From Veillonella agrestimuris (GTDB taxonomy: Bacteria; Bacillota; Negativicutes; Veillonellales; Veillonellaceae), in NCBI RefSeq assembly GCF_943193065.1, contig NZ_CALPCS010000001.1, positions 62,001 to 126,000 on the forward strand: 64,000 nucleotides of DNA, given 5' to 3'. The position numbers were made by a program, and so were the translations under genes. This document shows, piece after piece, positions 17,560 through 26,492 of the stretch. A model generated the notes under the pieces. That model was not told the DNA's origin. It saw only the letters and a program-made list of their open reading frames with translations, and ran no database searches. Position 1 is the stretch's first letter, and each line of letters starts with the position of its first letter.

Positions 17560-18570
17560 TTATTTGCCTCCTTTGCGATTTGCTAAATATATAAAGAACG
17601 GTACCCCTACAATAGCCGTAATAGCCCCTAGGGGCGTTTCAAAAGGAGGATTGATGACCCGTGCCAATATATCCGCAATCATGACGAGGACAGATCCTAA
17701 TAAGGCGGAAAAAGGAATGACAAAACGATAGTCAATGCCAATCAATTTCCGTGTAATATGAGGTACTACAAGACCTACAAAGCCTATAGGACCTGCTAAA
17801 GCTACAGCTGATCCACTTAAGATTAATACGGCAAGACCTGATAAAAGCCTCGTTTTCTGTAATTTACTGCCTAAACCAATAGCCACTTCTTCACCAAAGC
17901 TCAATAAGGTGACGCCCTTAGATACATACATAGCAAGTATCAGGCCTACAATAGTCCAAGGCAAAACCAAGAAAATTTGCTCCATTCGAACGCCACTAAT
18001 ACCGCCTGCGGTCCAGAAACTTAGTTCTTGCGCCACTTGGAAAAAGACTACTAGCATATGTGTAATAGCTACAAAGACAGTACTAATGGCAGTGCCAGCT
18101 AAGGCTAAGTAAACAGGAGTAGCCCGTCCCCCTACTTGCTTCGCTAAGAGCAATATAAAAAGCGTCGCTAATGCAGCCCCAGAAAAAGCAAATAAAATAC
18201 TGCCATTTAAAGATAAATCGGGAAATACAATCATTCCCACTGCCAAACCGAAACTAGCTCCAGAAGTAATCCCTAATACAGAGGGGCTAGCCATAGGGTT
18301 ATTCGTAACGCCTTGCATAAGTGCGCCCGATACAGCAAAACTGATGCCCACTATGAAAGCCGATAACATACGAGGCATACGTAGAGACTGGACCACTAAT
18401 TGATCTACATTGGTAGAATCATAACGGACTATAGAATTAAGAATTTCATCAATACCAATGGAACGTATCCCTATATATAAAGAAGCTAACATCGATACTA
18501 CTAAGAGCAGTACCATCCAGATACCTACAGTCATTTTAGGCATAAAGGATTGTCGCTTATCATTTCCCAT
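17560..18570 (-). CDS. FecCD-family iron ABC transporter permease (first)
   Basis: A 336-residue membrane permease, first gene of the importer operon. It has the boxes SGALMQGVTNNPMASPSVLGI and GPIGFVGLVVPHITRKLIG, and ends in PPFETPLGAITAIVGVPFFIYL. Its N-terminal cytoplasmic tail is short, followed by about nine transmembrane segments. A promoter with a Fur-like operator lies immediately upstream, so the operon is expected to be switched on by iron shortage. Confidence 0.92.
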   Translation of the reverse strand: MGNDKRQSFMPKMTVGIWMVLLLVVSMLASLYIGIRSIGIDEILNSIVRYDSTNVDQLVVQSLRMPRMLSAFIVGISFAVSGALMQGVTNNPMASPSVLGITSGASFGLAVGMIVFPDLSLNGSILFAFSGAALATLFILLLAKQVGGRATPVYLALAGTAISTVFVAITHMLVVFFQVAQELSFWTAGGISGVRMEQIFLVLPWTIVGLILAMYVSKGVTLLSFGEEVAIGLGSKLQKTRLLSGLAVLILSGSAVALAGPIGFVGLVVPHITRKLIGIDYRFVIPFSALLGSVLVMIADILARVINPPFETPLGAITAIVGVPFFIYLANRKGGK

Positions 18571-18605
18571 AATAACTCCTTACAACTACAAACTATCTTT
18601 TATAT

Positions 18606-18636
18606 AAAAATGAGTCTCAATTATTTTAACATGTTA
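18606..18636 (-). promoter_or_regulatory. Promoter and Fur-box-like operator of the iron importer operon
   Basis: On the minus strand the extended -10 TGTTAAAAT (TAAAAT at 18623-18628) runs into AATAATTGAGACTCATTTTT, which matches most positions of the GATAATGAGAATCATTATC-type Fur box and has TGAG-A-CTCA at its centre. The perfect palindrome TAACATGTTA (18627-18636) overlaps the upstream side. No good -35 is visible. Confidence 0.5.
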
Positions 18637-18712
18637 TCTCTATAATTTATAGATAATTCTATGAATTCAGCCCTATAAATGACATCTTCATAAGAGATTT
18701 ATAAAACAAAAA

Positions 18713-18739
18713 ATCCCTAGTGGGGATACCACTAGGGAT
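18713..18739 (-). terminator. Terminator after rpmA
   Basis: ATCCCTAGTGG and CCACTAGGGAT form an 11-bp perfect stem with a short loop. On the minus strand TTTTTTGTTTT follows. It closes the rplU-prp-rpmA operon and separates it from the iron importer promoter. Confidence 0.92.
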
Positions 18740-18751
18740 CTTATTATGCTA

Positions 18752-19036
18752 TTACGCCTCTACAGGGTAAACGCTAACTTTACGGTTATAACGACCAGCA
18801 CGTTCAAATGCTACTTTACCAGGCACAAGTGCGAATAAAGTATCATCTTTACCGATACCTACGTTAGTACCAGGGTGGAAATGAGTACCACGTTGACGAA
18901 CGATGATATTACCGCTTTTTACGATAGAACCATCATGACATTTAACGCCAAGGCGTTTAGATTCGCTGTCACGACCGTTACGAGTACTAGACACACCTTT
19001 TTTATGTGCGAACAATTGCAAATCAAAAGTAAACAT
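18752..19036 (-). CDS. rpmA: 50S ribosomal protein L27 with cleavable N-terminal extension
   Basis: Ribosomal protein L27, 94 residues from the ATG at 19036. That start is chosen because AGGAGG lies eight bases before it; a GTG three codons earlier overlaps the ribosome site. The first nine residues, MFTFDLQLF, precede the usual mature start AHKKG. This is the Firmicutes-type extension with the F-A cleavage point cut by Prp, whose gene is the neighbour. L27's mature N-terminus reaches the peptidyl-transferase centre, so cleavage is needed for function. The body has the expected [28 protein letters not shown] pattern. Confidence 0.97.
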   Translation of the reverse strand: MFTFDLQLFAHKKGVSSTRNGRDSESKRLGVKCHDGSIVKSGNIIVRQRGTHFHPGTNVGIGKDDTLFALVPGKVAFERAGRYNRKVSVYPVEA

Positions 19037-19048
19037 GAAGTTCACCTC

Positions 19049-19363
19049 CTATACTTCCTGTATTTGGACAAACTGTGGATATTGCTTACTAATTTCTTCT
19101 AATCCAAGAATCATAGTTTCCAATATATCCTGCCCACTCTGGGTAATCTCCCCAGAAAGGACCATATCACATTGGCCTTCCCCATTGGAGAAGTCACCAA
19201 CTTGCTCAGCAATATTGGTGAGACCTAATATAGCCGTAGCAGACAATGCAGACACTGCCGCACAGACTATATCGTAACCAAATTCATCATATCCTGCATG
19301 ACCAGACATGTGACAACCAATAACTTGATCATCATCATTCCGTTTGATTTCAATAGAAACCAT
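19049..19363 (-). CDS. prp: Ribosomal-processing cysteine protease Prp
   Basis: A 104-residue protein of the YsxB/Prp family. It has the two family blocks GHAGYDEFGYDIVCAAVSALS, with the expected catalytic His22 and Cys34, the numbering I recall from the S. aureus enzyme. Prp removes the N-terminal extension from L27 (and from some phage proteins). It sits between rplU and rpmA, the conserved Firmicutes arrangement, with only two to twelve bases on either side, so enzyme and substrate are co-expressed. Confidence 0.93.
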   Translation of the reverse strand: MVSIEIKRNDDDQVIGCHMSGHAGYDEFGYDIVCAAVSALSATAILGLTNIAEQVGDFSNGEGQCDMVLSGEITQSGQDILETMILGLEEISKQYPQFVQIQEV

Positions 19364-19365
19364 AA

Positions 19366-19677
19366 TTAAGCTTGGATAGATTCAATACGAACTTTTGTGA
19401 ACGGTTGACGATGACCTTGACGACGACGGTAGTTGGATTTAGCTTTGTATTTGAATACTAAAACTTTTTTACCTTTACCATGTTCAAGAACTGTACCTGT
19501 AACTTTTGCACCGTTTACAAGAGGAGCACCAACTTTAACGTCGCCGTTGTTCACTACAGTTAATACTTCGTCGAAAGAAACGGATTCGTTAGCAGCTGCT
19601 TCCAATTTTTCGATAGTAATTACATCGCCTTCGGAAACGCGATATTGTTTACCACCAGTTTTAATAATTGCGTACAT
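19366..19677 (-). CDS. rplU: 50S ribosomal protein L21
   Basis: Ribosomal protein L21, 103 residues, the normal length. It starts [14 protein letters not shown] and ends in the conserved [18 protein letters not shown]. It is the first gene of rplU-prp-rpmA. The leader upstream can fold in the manner of the L21 leader family, so its own product probably feeds back on expression. Confidence 0.98.
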   Translation of the reverse strand: MYAIIKTGGKQYRVSEGDVITIEKLEAAANESVSFDEVLTVVNNGDVKVGAPLVNGAKVTGTVLEHGKGKKVLVFKYKAKSNYRRRQGHRQPFTKVRIESIQA

Positions 19678-19790
19678 GAGAACACCTCCTTGTTATCGAA
19701 CTCGCTGAATACGGTATCCCCAACCCCAAAAGGTGGGGCCTTTAAACCTGATTCATGCGGATTGCAAAGTTCAGTAAACCGAACTAATAC
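19678..19790 (-). ncRNA. L21 leader (ribosomal protein mRNA leader)
   Basis: The 113-base untranslated region before rplU is structured. It has GUUCGGUUUACUGAAC and CCCCACCUUUUGGGG hairpins and ends near AAGGAGG and the start codon. Firmicutes have a described L21 leader at this position. The assignment is from position and foldability, not a covariance search. Confidence 0.6.
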
Positions 19791-19796
19791 TGATAT

Positions 19797-19825
19797 ATTA
19801 TATCTTGTATTATACCTATTGTCAA
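19797..19825 (-). promoter_or_regulatory. Consensus promoter of rplU-prp-rpmA
   Basis: A textbook sigma-70 promoter on the minus strand: TTGACA (19820-19825), 17-base spacer, TATAAT (19797-19802). The -35 overlaps the stop codon of mntP. The strength fits ribosomal protein expression. Confidence 0.9.
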
Positions 19826-20409
19826 ATTAAACCTGCATGTTCTAATAGATGTTCTATTAAAATTTTAAGGCCAATTAAGATTAATATGACGCCGCCTATC
19901 AGTTCTGCATAGCGACCGACGAAGCCCCCCATAAAACGCCCCAAATAAATACCAATTAAGGAAATAATAAAAGTAATAACACCAATCATAGTCGATGCCT
20001 GCCATACATCGATATCCATAAAGGCAAAAGTAAGACCCACCGCCATGGCATCAAGGCTAGTCGCTACAGCGAGGACAATCATTTCCCAGAAGCTTAATCG
20101 CTCCCCTTCACTATCATCGTCTGTTTCGTCATTATAGCTTTCACGAATCATAGATATCCCTAAATAGGCGAGCAATATAAATATAATCCAATGATCAAAT
20201 TCAGCGATAATATGGATAAATTGTTTACCTACAGCCCAACCAATGACGGGCATCATGAACTGAAATAAGCCAAATAAGGCGGCCAAGAGAATTTTGTGAC
20301 CGTGACAGCCCTTCGGCATAGTTAGCCCTTTCCCAATAGACACGCCAAAGGCGTCCATGGCTAAGCCTAAACTAATAAATATAATTCCAACAATTGACAC
20401 TGTATCCAC
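19822..20409 (-). CDS. mntP: MntP-type manganese efflux pump
   Basis: A 195-residue inner-membrane protein with six predicted transmembrane segments in two similar halves. Each half has the family's acidic motif: GLAMDAFGVSIGKGL near residue 15 and ATSLDAMAVGLTFAF near residue 115. An acidic loop (DETDDDSEGE) lies between them. MntP exports Mn2+. The gene follows rng after 39 bases. No Mn-sensing riboswitch (yybP-ykoY type) is visible in that short gap. Confidence 0.9.
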   Translation of the reverse strand: MDTVSIVGIIFISLGLAMDAFGVSIGKGLTMPKGCHGHKILLAALFGLFQFMMPVIGWAVGKQFIHIIAEFDHWIIFILLAYLGISMIRESYNDETDDDSEGERLSFWEMIVLAVATSLDAMAVGLTFAFMDIDVWQASTMIGVITFIISLIGIYLGRFMGGFVGRYAELIGGVILILIGLKILIEHLLEHAGLI

Positions 20410-20448
20410 CTATATAAGAGAAAAATAGATATTATATAACACTCGTTA

Positions 20449-21876
20449 CTATTCCGATACAGCCATCAATGAATATCCTTCACGGCTCATCTGTTCATTA
20501 ATAACGACAGAAATAGTGCGACCTATAGATTGTCCCAAATCTTCCACAATGGCTTTAGTTAAATATTGTCCCACTTCTGGATGCACTTCCACTTCTAGAT
20601 TCGATTTAATACGGCCTGCTTTAAATAATTCGCGAATGCGTCGCACGATTTGCATATACACTGTACGGCCTGACAACATATAGCCCGTACCACCACATTG
20701 TGGACATGTATCAAACATCAAACTCTGTAAGCCTTGTCGTGCTCGCTTCCTCGTCATTTCTACTAAACCAAGGGCGCTAATACCACAAACGACAGTCTTC
20801 ATTTTATCTTGCTTCGCCAATTGCGTTAAAAGCGCCACCAATTGTTGTTGATGTTCTTTCATTTTCATATCGATAAAATCGATAACGATAATACCTCCAA
20901 TATCGCGAAGTCGCAGTTGCCTGCAAATTTCATAGGCCGCCTCTTTATTTACTGTGAAAGCAAGGTCTTCCGCTTTATTTGAATGGCCTGTGTAATGAGC
21001 AGAATTGACATCGAATACGGTTAAAGCCTCAGTATGATCAATGCGAATAGATCCACCAGAAGGAAGGTTAACTTCCCGAGAAATCAATTCTTCCAGTTGA
21101 GATTCAATATGGTTTGCTTTGAATATAGGCGTACTCTTATGGTGAAGTGTCACAGCAATCTGAGAAGCTGCTGGGCCCACACCAAGCAAATCGTTTAACC
21201 GTTCTACACCTTGTTTCGAATCTATAATAATTTCGCTCACATTGCGGTGCGCGTAGTCTCGCACAAGGCGAAACCAAAAGTCCGCATCACTATATAGATC
21301 GGTTCCACTTTTAGCGACTTTAAAACGTTTTGTCACATGTTGCCAAGTGCGCCATAAATACTCCATATCTCGCTTGATTTCTTCTTCTGTAGCTTTCTCG
21401 GCAGCGGTACGAATAATGAAACCCGCTCCTTCTCGCACATACGGTTCTGCTAAAGTTTGTAAATGATTGCGAAGAGCTTCATCAGTAATTTTCTTAGAAA
21501 TATGCATGCCTTCCGAATACGGCAATAGAACCATAAACCGCCCTGCTAAACTGACATCAGCAGTCACACGAGCCCCTTTACCAAGCATTTCTTCTTTAAT
21601 AACTTGTACGAGCACTTGTTGGCCTACAGACACATTGCGAAGAATTTTTAATTGCTTTCCTTGTTGTAAGTTCAAGTATGCATTTTGCGTGCCTCCAATA
21701 TCGACAAAGACAGCTTGCATGCCAGGTACTACATTTTTTACAGTACCTTTAAACATGTGGTTTACTATATGGGTATCGTCGGTTCGTTCTAATACAAAGT
21801 CCACTAGCTGACCTTGTTCATCAACAACAGCCATACGAATTTCTTCCCGCATCACATTAACTAAGATTTTATTCAT
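20449..21876 (-). CDS. rng: Ribonuclease G/E family endoribonuclease
   Basis: A 475-residue Rne/Rng-family enzyme, close to RNase G in length and lacking the long RNase E tail. An N-terminal S1 domain (about residues 38-125) precedes the catalytic core. Mg-binding acidic residues are visible in VFDVNSAHYTG and VIDFIDMK. The zinc-link CPQCGGTG joins subunits near residue 390. RNase G trims 16S rRNA and mRNA 5' ends. It follows the two radical-SAM partner genes by 18 bases, an arrangement common in Negativicutes and Clostridia, upstream of rplU. Confidence 0.95.
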   Translation of the reverse strand: MNKILVNVMREEIRMAVVDEQGQLVDFVLERTDDTHIVNHMFKGTVKNVVPGMQAVFVDIGGTQNAYLNLQQGKQLKILRNVSVGQQVLVQVIKEEMLGKGARVTADVSLAGRFMVLLPYSEGMHISKKITDEALRNHLQTLAEPYVREGAGFIIRTAAEKATEEEIKRDMEYLWRTWQHVTKRFKVAKSGTDLYSDADFWFRLVRDYAHRNVSEIIIDSKQGVERLNDLLGVGPAASQIAVTLHHKSTPIFKANHIESQLEELISREVNLPSGGSIRIDHTEALTVFDVNSAHYTGHSNKAEDLAFTVNKEAAYEICRQLRLRDIGGIIVIDFIDMKMKEHQQQLVALLTQLAKQDKMKTVVCGISALGLVEMTRKRARQGLQSLMFDTCPQCGGTGYMLSGRTVYMQIVRRIRELFKAGRIKSNLEVEVHPEVGQYLTKAIVEDLGQSIGRTISVVINEQMSREGYSLMAVSE

Positions 21877-21894
21877 GAGCCCTCCTTTCTTTCA

Positions 21895-22587
21895 TTAATA
21901 ATTGATCTCTAACGGCGTAAATCGGCCTTCTTCATTTTCTACCATAATAGCGCGGCGATGCACTTCGTAATGACTTGTAATAGGCCAATGATACGCATCT
22001 TTTCCTAAATTCCAAACTTCGCTTGGTTTAATAGTCCCTTGCGGGTAAATGCCGATGCCCATTACTAATGTAACAGTGCCATCATTGACAGTAGCCGTAA
22101 TAGGTTCTTTTACAAATTCTTTTACATCGATAGTACGCGTCTTTTTAGGCGTTACTTTTTCATAAGAAATTTCGCTGGCCTCATTGAAAGCTTTCAGTAA
22201 TTCATTCCAGTCCACATCCTCTGTAGTAGGCCCTGTCACTTCATAGATGGCGTAATTACAAATAGCCATCATCTTCTTCACTTTCTCAGGCAACTCTTTT
22301 CCTTGTAACACTTCTAATCCTGGAGGAGCTACTCGATTCAATCGCTCAATAATAGATGCTACAGAATCGTCTTCCACTATATCCATATCGACATACTCGG
22401 CAGCTGCCGTAACACCTAATGCTAGAGCAGAAGAAAAACTAATTTTCATATGAGGATTAAAACCTTCTGAATAAGCCATACGAATACCGGCTCGACGAAT
22501 CATGCGCTCCACCGCTTGCGCATAATCTAAGTGTGACAAGAATCGTAATTCTTCGCCTTTATGCAAGGCCAAACGTAACTTTTTCAA
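21895..22587 (-). CDS. TIGR03936-type (DUF2344) radical SAM-associated protein
   Basis: About 230 residues. The conserved block HKGEELRFLSHLDYAQAVERMIRRAG, followed by AYSEGFNPHMKISFSSALALGV, is diagnostic of the DUF2344 family that travels with TIGR03960 radical SAM proteins. In many bacteria this domain is fused to the C-terminus of the radical SAM partner. I place the start at a TTG (22587): GAGGAGG lies nine bases before it and the product then begins like its relatives. ATGs at 22614 or 22605 are possible but overlap the ribosome site. The gene overlaps its partner by about 29 bases. The function is not known to me; a role in RNA or ribosome modification is only a guess from the rng and rplU neighbourhood. 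Confidence 0.85.
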   Translation of the reverse strand: MKKLRLALHKGEELRFLSHLDYAQAVERMIRRAGIRMAYSEGFNPHMKISFSSALALGVTAAAEYVDMDIVEDDSVASIIERLNRVAPPGLEVLQGKELPEKVKKMMAICNYAIYEVTGPTTEDVDWNELLKAFNEASEISYEKVTPKKTRTIDVKEFVKEPITATVNDGTVTLVMGIGIYPQGTIKPSEVWNLGKDAYHWPITSHYEVHRRAIMVENEEGRFTPLEINY

Positions 22588-24442
22588 CTCTGCCACCCTC
22601 CTCATAATCAACAATAGCCGTATCTAATTCGGGACATACATTACAACCTCTACATGGGCCTCGACGGCAATCAGCTGTTAAGCTAGCATCTACCGCTTGT
22701 TCCCATTCTCGTTTTAAGAAAGCCTTGCTTACAGCAGAATCTAAATGATCCCATGGCAATGGTTCGTCAAAAGAACGAGTACGACGTGCAAAATAAGCTG
22801 GATCCAAGCCACAATTTGCAAAGGCTTGTAACCATTTTTCATAATCGAAATATTCTGTCCAACCATCAAATTTACAACCTAATTTCCACGCTTCTACAAG
22901 AACTTCCGACAACCGACGATCCCCTCGAGCAAACGCGGCTTCCATATACCCTGTATATCCATCGTGATAGTGGTAAGAAATATTGCGGTTATTGATTAGA
23001 GACTTTAAGTATCGTTGTTTACGATGAATCTCTTCTACATCTTGCTGTCCATACCATTGGTATGGAGAATGCGTTTTAGGCACAAAGAAGGACACACTTA
23101 CCGTTACGGAACCATTTCGTTTCCCCGTAATATCTCGATGTAAATCCAATACTTTGTAAGCTAAATCAGCAATACCCGCTAAATCTTCATCTGTCTCAGT
23201 AGGTAAACCCATCATAAAATAAAGCTTAACTGTATTCCAACCGGATTTAAAAGCATTCGTACAAGCAGCCAATAAATCTTCTTCGCTAACCCCTTTATTT
23301 ATAACATCTCGCATCCGTTGAGAACCTGCTTCTGGTGCAAAGGTTAAACCGCTTTTACGGACTTGTTGTACCTTTTTAGCAATATCAATAGAGAAGCTAT
23401 CAATACGAAGAGATGGCAAGCTAACGCTCACTTGTTTATCTTTAAATTCTTCCATCAATAAGTCTACTAATTCCGGCAATTTAGAATAGTCTGCTGAGCT
23501 TAAACTCATTAAAGAAATTTCATTGTACCCTGTATTGGCAATCGTTTCTTTAGCGATTTCCAATAATTTTTCTGGGGTTCGTTCTCGTACAGGACGATAT
23601 AACATGCCTGCCTGACAGAAACGACAGCCTCTCGTACAACCACGGAATAATTCCAATACAGCTCGGTCATGAACGATATCGAGGAATGGTACTACTGGTT
23701 TTGTCGGATAATATACATTCTCTACATCTTCTACGATGCGTTTTTCAATAGCTTTTGGCACATCATCTCCGCGAGGATGGATAGCCTTAAAATCGCCACT
23801 TTCTGTATACTCTACATCATATAAAGCAGGGCAGTATGTACCTGGAATTTGAGCTACTTTACGAAGGAACGCTTCTTTGCCACCTGGGAAGCCTTTTGCT
23901 TTTTCAGCTTTAAAAAGGTCTACAAATTCATCGCCCCATTCTTCAGATTCGCCAAGAGAAACAATATCAAAGAAATCAGCTAATGGTTCTACGTTGAAAG
24001 CACATGGGCCACCAGCTACGAGGAGAGGAAACTCCATATCTCGATCTTTAGCATACATAGGAATACCTGCTAAATCAAGCATATTTAAAATATTGGTAAA
24101 GCTCATTTCATACTGCAAAGTAAAGCCTAAAATATCAAAGTCCTTTATGGGTGTTTTTGTTTCTAATGAAAACAATGGGATTTGACGATTGCGCATTTCT
24201 TCTTCCATATCGTGCCATGGAGCAAATACCCGTTCCGCCACTACATCATCGCGACGATTCATCAAACCATATAAAATCTTAATCCCTAAATGGCTCATAG
24301 CCACTTCGTATACATCAGGAAAAGCGAGGGCCATAGTTACATCTACCGTACTGTGGTCTTTGATGATACTATTCCATTCCCCACCTGTATAACGAGCTGG
24401 TTTCTGCACATGTTGTAACCAAGCCGTGTCTAAGTGAATCAT
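22559..24442 (-). CDS. TIGR03960-type B12-binding radical SAM protein
   Basis: A roughly 627-residue radical SAM protein. The N-terminal half resembles a B12-binding fold (AFPDVYEVAMSHLGIKILYG, FTLQYEMSFTNILNML). The radical SAM triad is in FRGCTRGCRFCQAGMLYRPVRER. The C-terminus has further cysteines in CRRGPCRGCNVCPEL. The ATG at 24442 is preferred: GGAGG lies at proper distance, whereas a TTG ten codons earlier lacks a ribosome site. Its reaction is unknown to me. The close overlap with the DUF2344 gene shows that they act together. Confidence 0.88.
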   Translation of the reverse strand: MIHLDTAWLQHVQKPARYTGGEWNSIIKDHSTVDVTMALAFPDVYEVAMSHLGIKILYGLMNRRDDVVAERVFAPWHDMEEEMRNRQIPLFSLETKTPIKDFDILGFTLQYEMSFTNILNMLDLAGIPMYAKDRDMEFPLLVAGGPCAFNVEPLADFFDIVSLGESEEWGDEFVDLFKAEKAKGFPGGKEAFLRKVAQIPGTYCPALYDVEYTESGDFKAIHPRGDDVPKAIEKRIVEDVENVYYPTKPVVPFLDIVHDRAVLELFRGCTRGCRFCQAGMLYRPVRERTPEKLLEIAKETIANTGYNEISLMSLSSADYSKLPELVDLLMEEFKDKQVSVSLPSLRIDSFSIDIAKKVQQVRKSGLTFAPEAGSQRMRDVINKGVSEEDLLAACTNAFKSGWNTVKLYFMMGLPTETDEDLAGIADLAYKVLDLHRDITGKRNGSVTVSVSFFVPKTHSPYQWYGQQDVEEIHRKQRYLKSLINNRNISYHYHDGYTGYMEAAFARGDRRLSEVLVEAWKLGCKFDGWTEYFDYEKWLQAFANCGLDPAYFARRTRSFDEPLPWDHLDSAVSKAFLKREWEQAVDASLTADCRRGPCRGCNVCPELDTAIVDYEEGGRVEKVTFGLA

Positions 24443-24475
24443 AATTCCTCCGTCTAAAGAGACTTCTTTCAAAGG

Positions 24476-25579
24476 TTAAAAAATATATTTTGTTCGTTGC
24501 ATGGAAATATTGAGCAGTATACCTATACTGATCATATTTGTCGTCAAGGCACTAACACCGTAACTAATAAAAGGCAATGGAATCCCTGTAACGGGCATAA
24601 TCCCCATTGTCATACCGATATTGATGAGCACTTCAAAGGCTAGCATAGCACCAATGCCGACCGCTAATAACATGCCGAAACGGTCATTACATGTATAGGC
24701 CACATGAATGCTACGGTAAATGAGCAAAAATAATAGGAGCAATACAATGGCACATCCAATAAAGCCCATTTCTTCGCCAATAACGGAAAAAATAAAATCT
24801 GTATGATTTTCTGGCAAGAAATTCAACTGACTTTGCGTACCGTTAAATAAGCCTTTCCCTACTATCGTACCAGAACCTATAGCAATTTTAGACTGAATAA
24901 TGTGGTATCCAGAACCAAAGGGATCGATATCGGGATTTAAAAAGACTAAAATACGTTGTTTTTGGTAGTCTTTCAAAATAAACCAAGCCAATGGTAGCAA
25001 TAGTACGCCAGTAGTGGCAATAATACGGACTAGCCGCAAGTGAATGCCTGACACAAATAGCATAGCTATAAAAATAGCAATATATACCAATGATGTACCT
25101 AAATCAGGCTGCATGAAGACTAGTAAAATAGGGAATCCTACATAGAGAACAGGGAACACAAGAGATTTGAAAGTATGTAACTGTTCATATCTAGGCTCTA
25201 ACATGTTAGCCATACAGATAATCATCAATAATTTAGAAAATTCTGACGGCTGTATCGTAATAGGACCAATTTCAATCCACCGTTGCGCACCCAGTGCAGA
25301 TGTACCTACAAAGATAACGGCTAATAGCATAAGTAAAGTAATCACATAAATACTATTAGCCCAGTCTTTCAATTTGCGGTAATCAAAAAATTGTAAGCCT
25401 ATAACGATTACTACATTGACGAGAAAAAACATAAGTTGCTTCGCCACCAATGTAGAAGCGTCTAATCCAGTTTGGTTCACATGAGTCGCACTACCTATGG
25501 CTATGATACCAATAGATACTAACAGTAATGTACTAATAATGATGGTCCAATCACATCGTTGCCAAATTCGTAACCACAT
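24476..25579 (-). CDS. rodA: Rod-shape-determining peptidoglycan polymerase RodA
   Basis: SEDS-family glycosyltransferase, 367 residues, with about ten transmembrane helices. The catalytic-region motif PDLGTSLVYIAIF is near residue 158, and the conserved GLFNGTQSQLNFLPENHTDFIF and FISYGVSALTTNMISIGIL follow. RodA polymerises lipid II for lateral wall growth with the class B penicillin-binding protein encoded two genes upstream. This context favours RodA over FtsW. Confidence 0.95.
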   Translation of the reverse strand: MWLRIWQRCDWTIIISTLLLVSIGIIAIGSATHVNQTGLDASTLVAKQLMFFLVNVVIVIGLQFFDYRKLKDWANSIYVITLLMLLAVIFVGTSALGAQRWIEIGPITIQPSEFSKLLMIICMANMLEPRYEQLHTFKSLVFPVLYVGFPILLVFMQPDLGTSLVYIAIFIAMLFVSGIHLRLVRIIATTGVLLLPLAWFILKDYQKQRILVFLNPDIDPFGSGYHIIQSKIAIGSGTIVGKGLFNGTQSQLNFLPENHTDFIFSVIGEEMGFIGCAIVLLLLFLLIYRSIHVAYTCNDRFGMLLAVGIGAMLAFEVLINIGMTMGIMPVTGIPLPFISYGVSALTTNMISIGILLNISMQRTKYIF

Positions 25580-25586
25580 AGTACAC

Positions 25587-26480
25587 CTACTTCAATCCTT
25601 TACGACGCCATAAACTTTGTTTACCTTCTACTAGTCGGCTCTGTGTAGACCAATGGCTCGTATAGATAACATCACCCTCACCTACTTGTGGCGAAGCCAA
25701 TGTAGGTTGTGGTTCAACTTCTTTTACAGCAGTGATTGTATCATATTGATTAACTACGTCTTGTTCGTCCCAAGCATCGCCAGTTACGATGTAGTCCACT
25801 AAAGGCTTCAGTAATGCCTCATACTTTTGAGGCAATACCTCCGCTAAACGCCCTTCTTGCGTAAACTCTACTATACCTTCTTCATAAGGCAAGATAGCCC
25901 CTACATATTCAGCCCCTACCGCATCTAACATATCATATAGATTGGGGTCTGACGGTGCAGGGTGCAAGGAGTTAAATACGACTACATAGTCTCGATGACC
26001 ATAATCACGGCAAAACTGAATCATCCTCGCCGCATTTCGCAAGGACACCCACAAAGGTTGGGTAATCACTAAAAAGCGATTGGCTAATTTCATAATCGAC
26101 TCTAAACCGCGACCGATACCAGCTGGTGCATCTACTAGGATATAGTCGTATTGTTCAGATAATCGTTGTACAAATTTTCTATATTTTTTTCGTCCCATAT
26201 CTTCCCAACGCATTTGTTGGCTCGCAGGAAGAAAGAATAAATTATCTTTGATTTCAATAATAACGTCTTCTGTTAATTCAGCATCATTTATAGCATCGTA
26301 AGCATCAAAACAAACTTCATCATTTTTGCCCAATACTAAATCTAAGTCGCGCAAACCAAAGTCACCATCGCAAAGCAATACGCGATAACCTTGTTTGCTA
26401 AGAGCTGCCCCTAGGCAAGCAGTAATCGTCGTTTTGCCTACGCCTCCTTTACCGGAGACGAGGCCTATTATGTCTCCCAT
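25587..26480 (-). CDS. minD: Septum-site-determining ATPase MinD
   Basis: A 297-residue ParA/MinD ATPase. The deviant Walker A is GKGGVGKTT at 10-18 with both lysines, then DGDFGLRDLDLVLG and VDAPAGIGRGL. After the usual MinD body there is about 30 residues of extra low-complexity sequence, and the tail ends in SLWRRKGLK, which could be a short amphipathic membrane-targeting helix. MinD normally works with MinC, whose gene usually lies directly upstream; here PBP2 is upstream and no minC or minE is in the window. Confidence 0.9.
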   Translation of the reverse strand: MGDIIGLVSGKGGVGKTTITACLGAALSKQGYRVLLCDGDFGLRDLDLVLGKNDEVCFDAYDAINDAELTEDVIIEIKDNLFFLPASQQMRWEDMGRKKYRKFVQRLSEQYDYILVDAPAGIGRGLESIMKLANRFLVITQPLWVSLRNAARMIQFCRDYGHRDYVVVFNSLHPAPSDPNLYDMLDAVGAEYVGAILPYEEGIVEFTQEGRLAEVLPQKYEALLKPLVDYIVTGDAWDEQDVVNQYDTITAVKEVEPQPTLASPQVGEGDVIYTSHWSTQSRLVEGKQSLWRRKGLK

Positions 26481-26492
26481 AGTCGATCCTTT

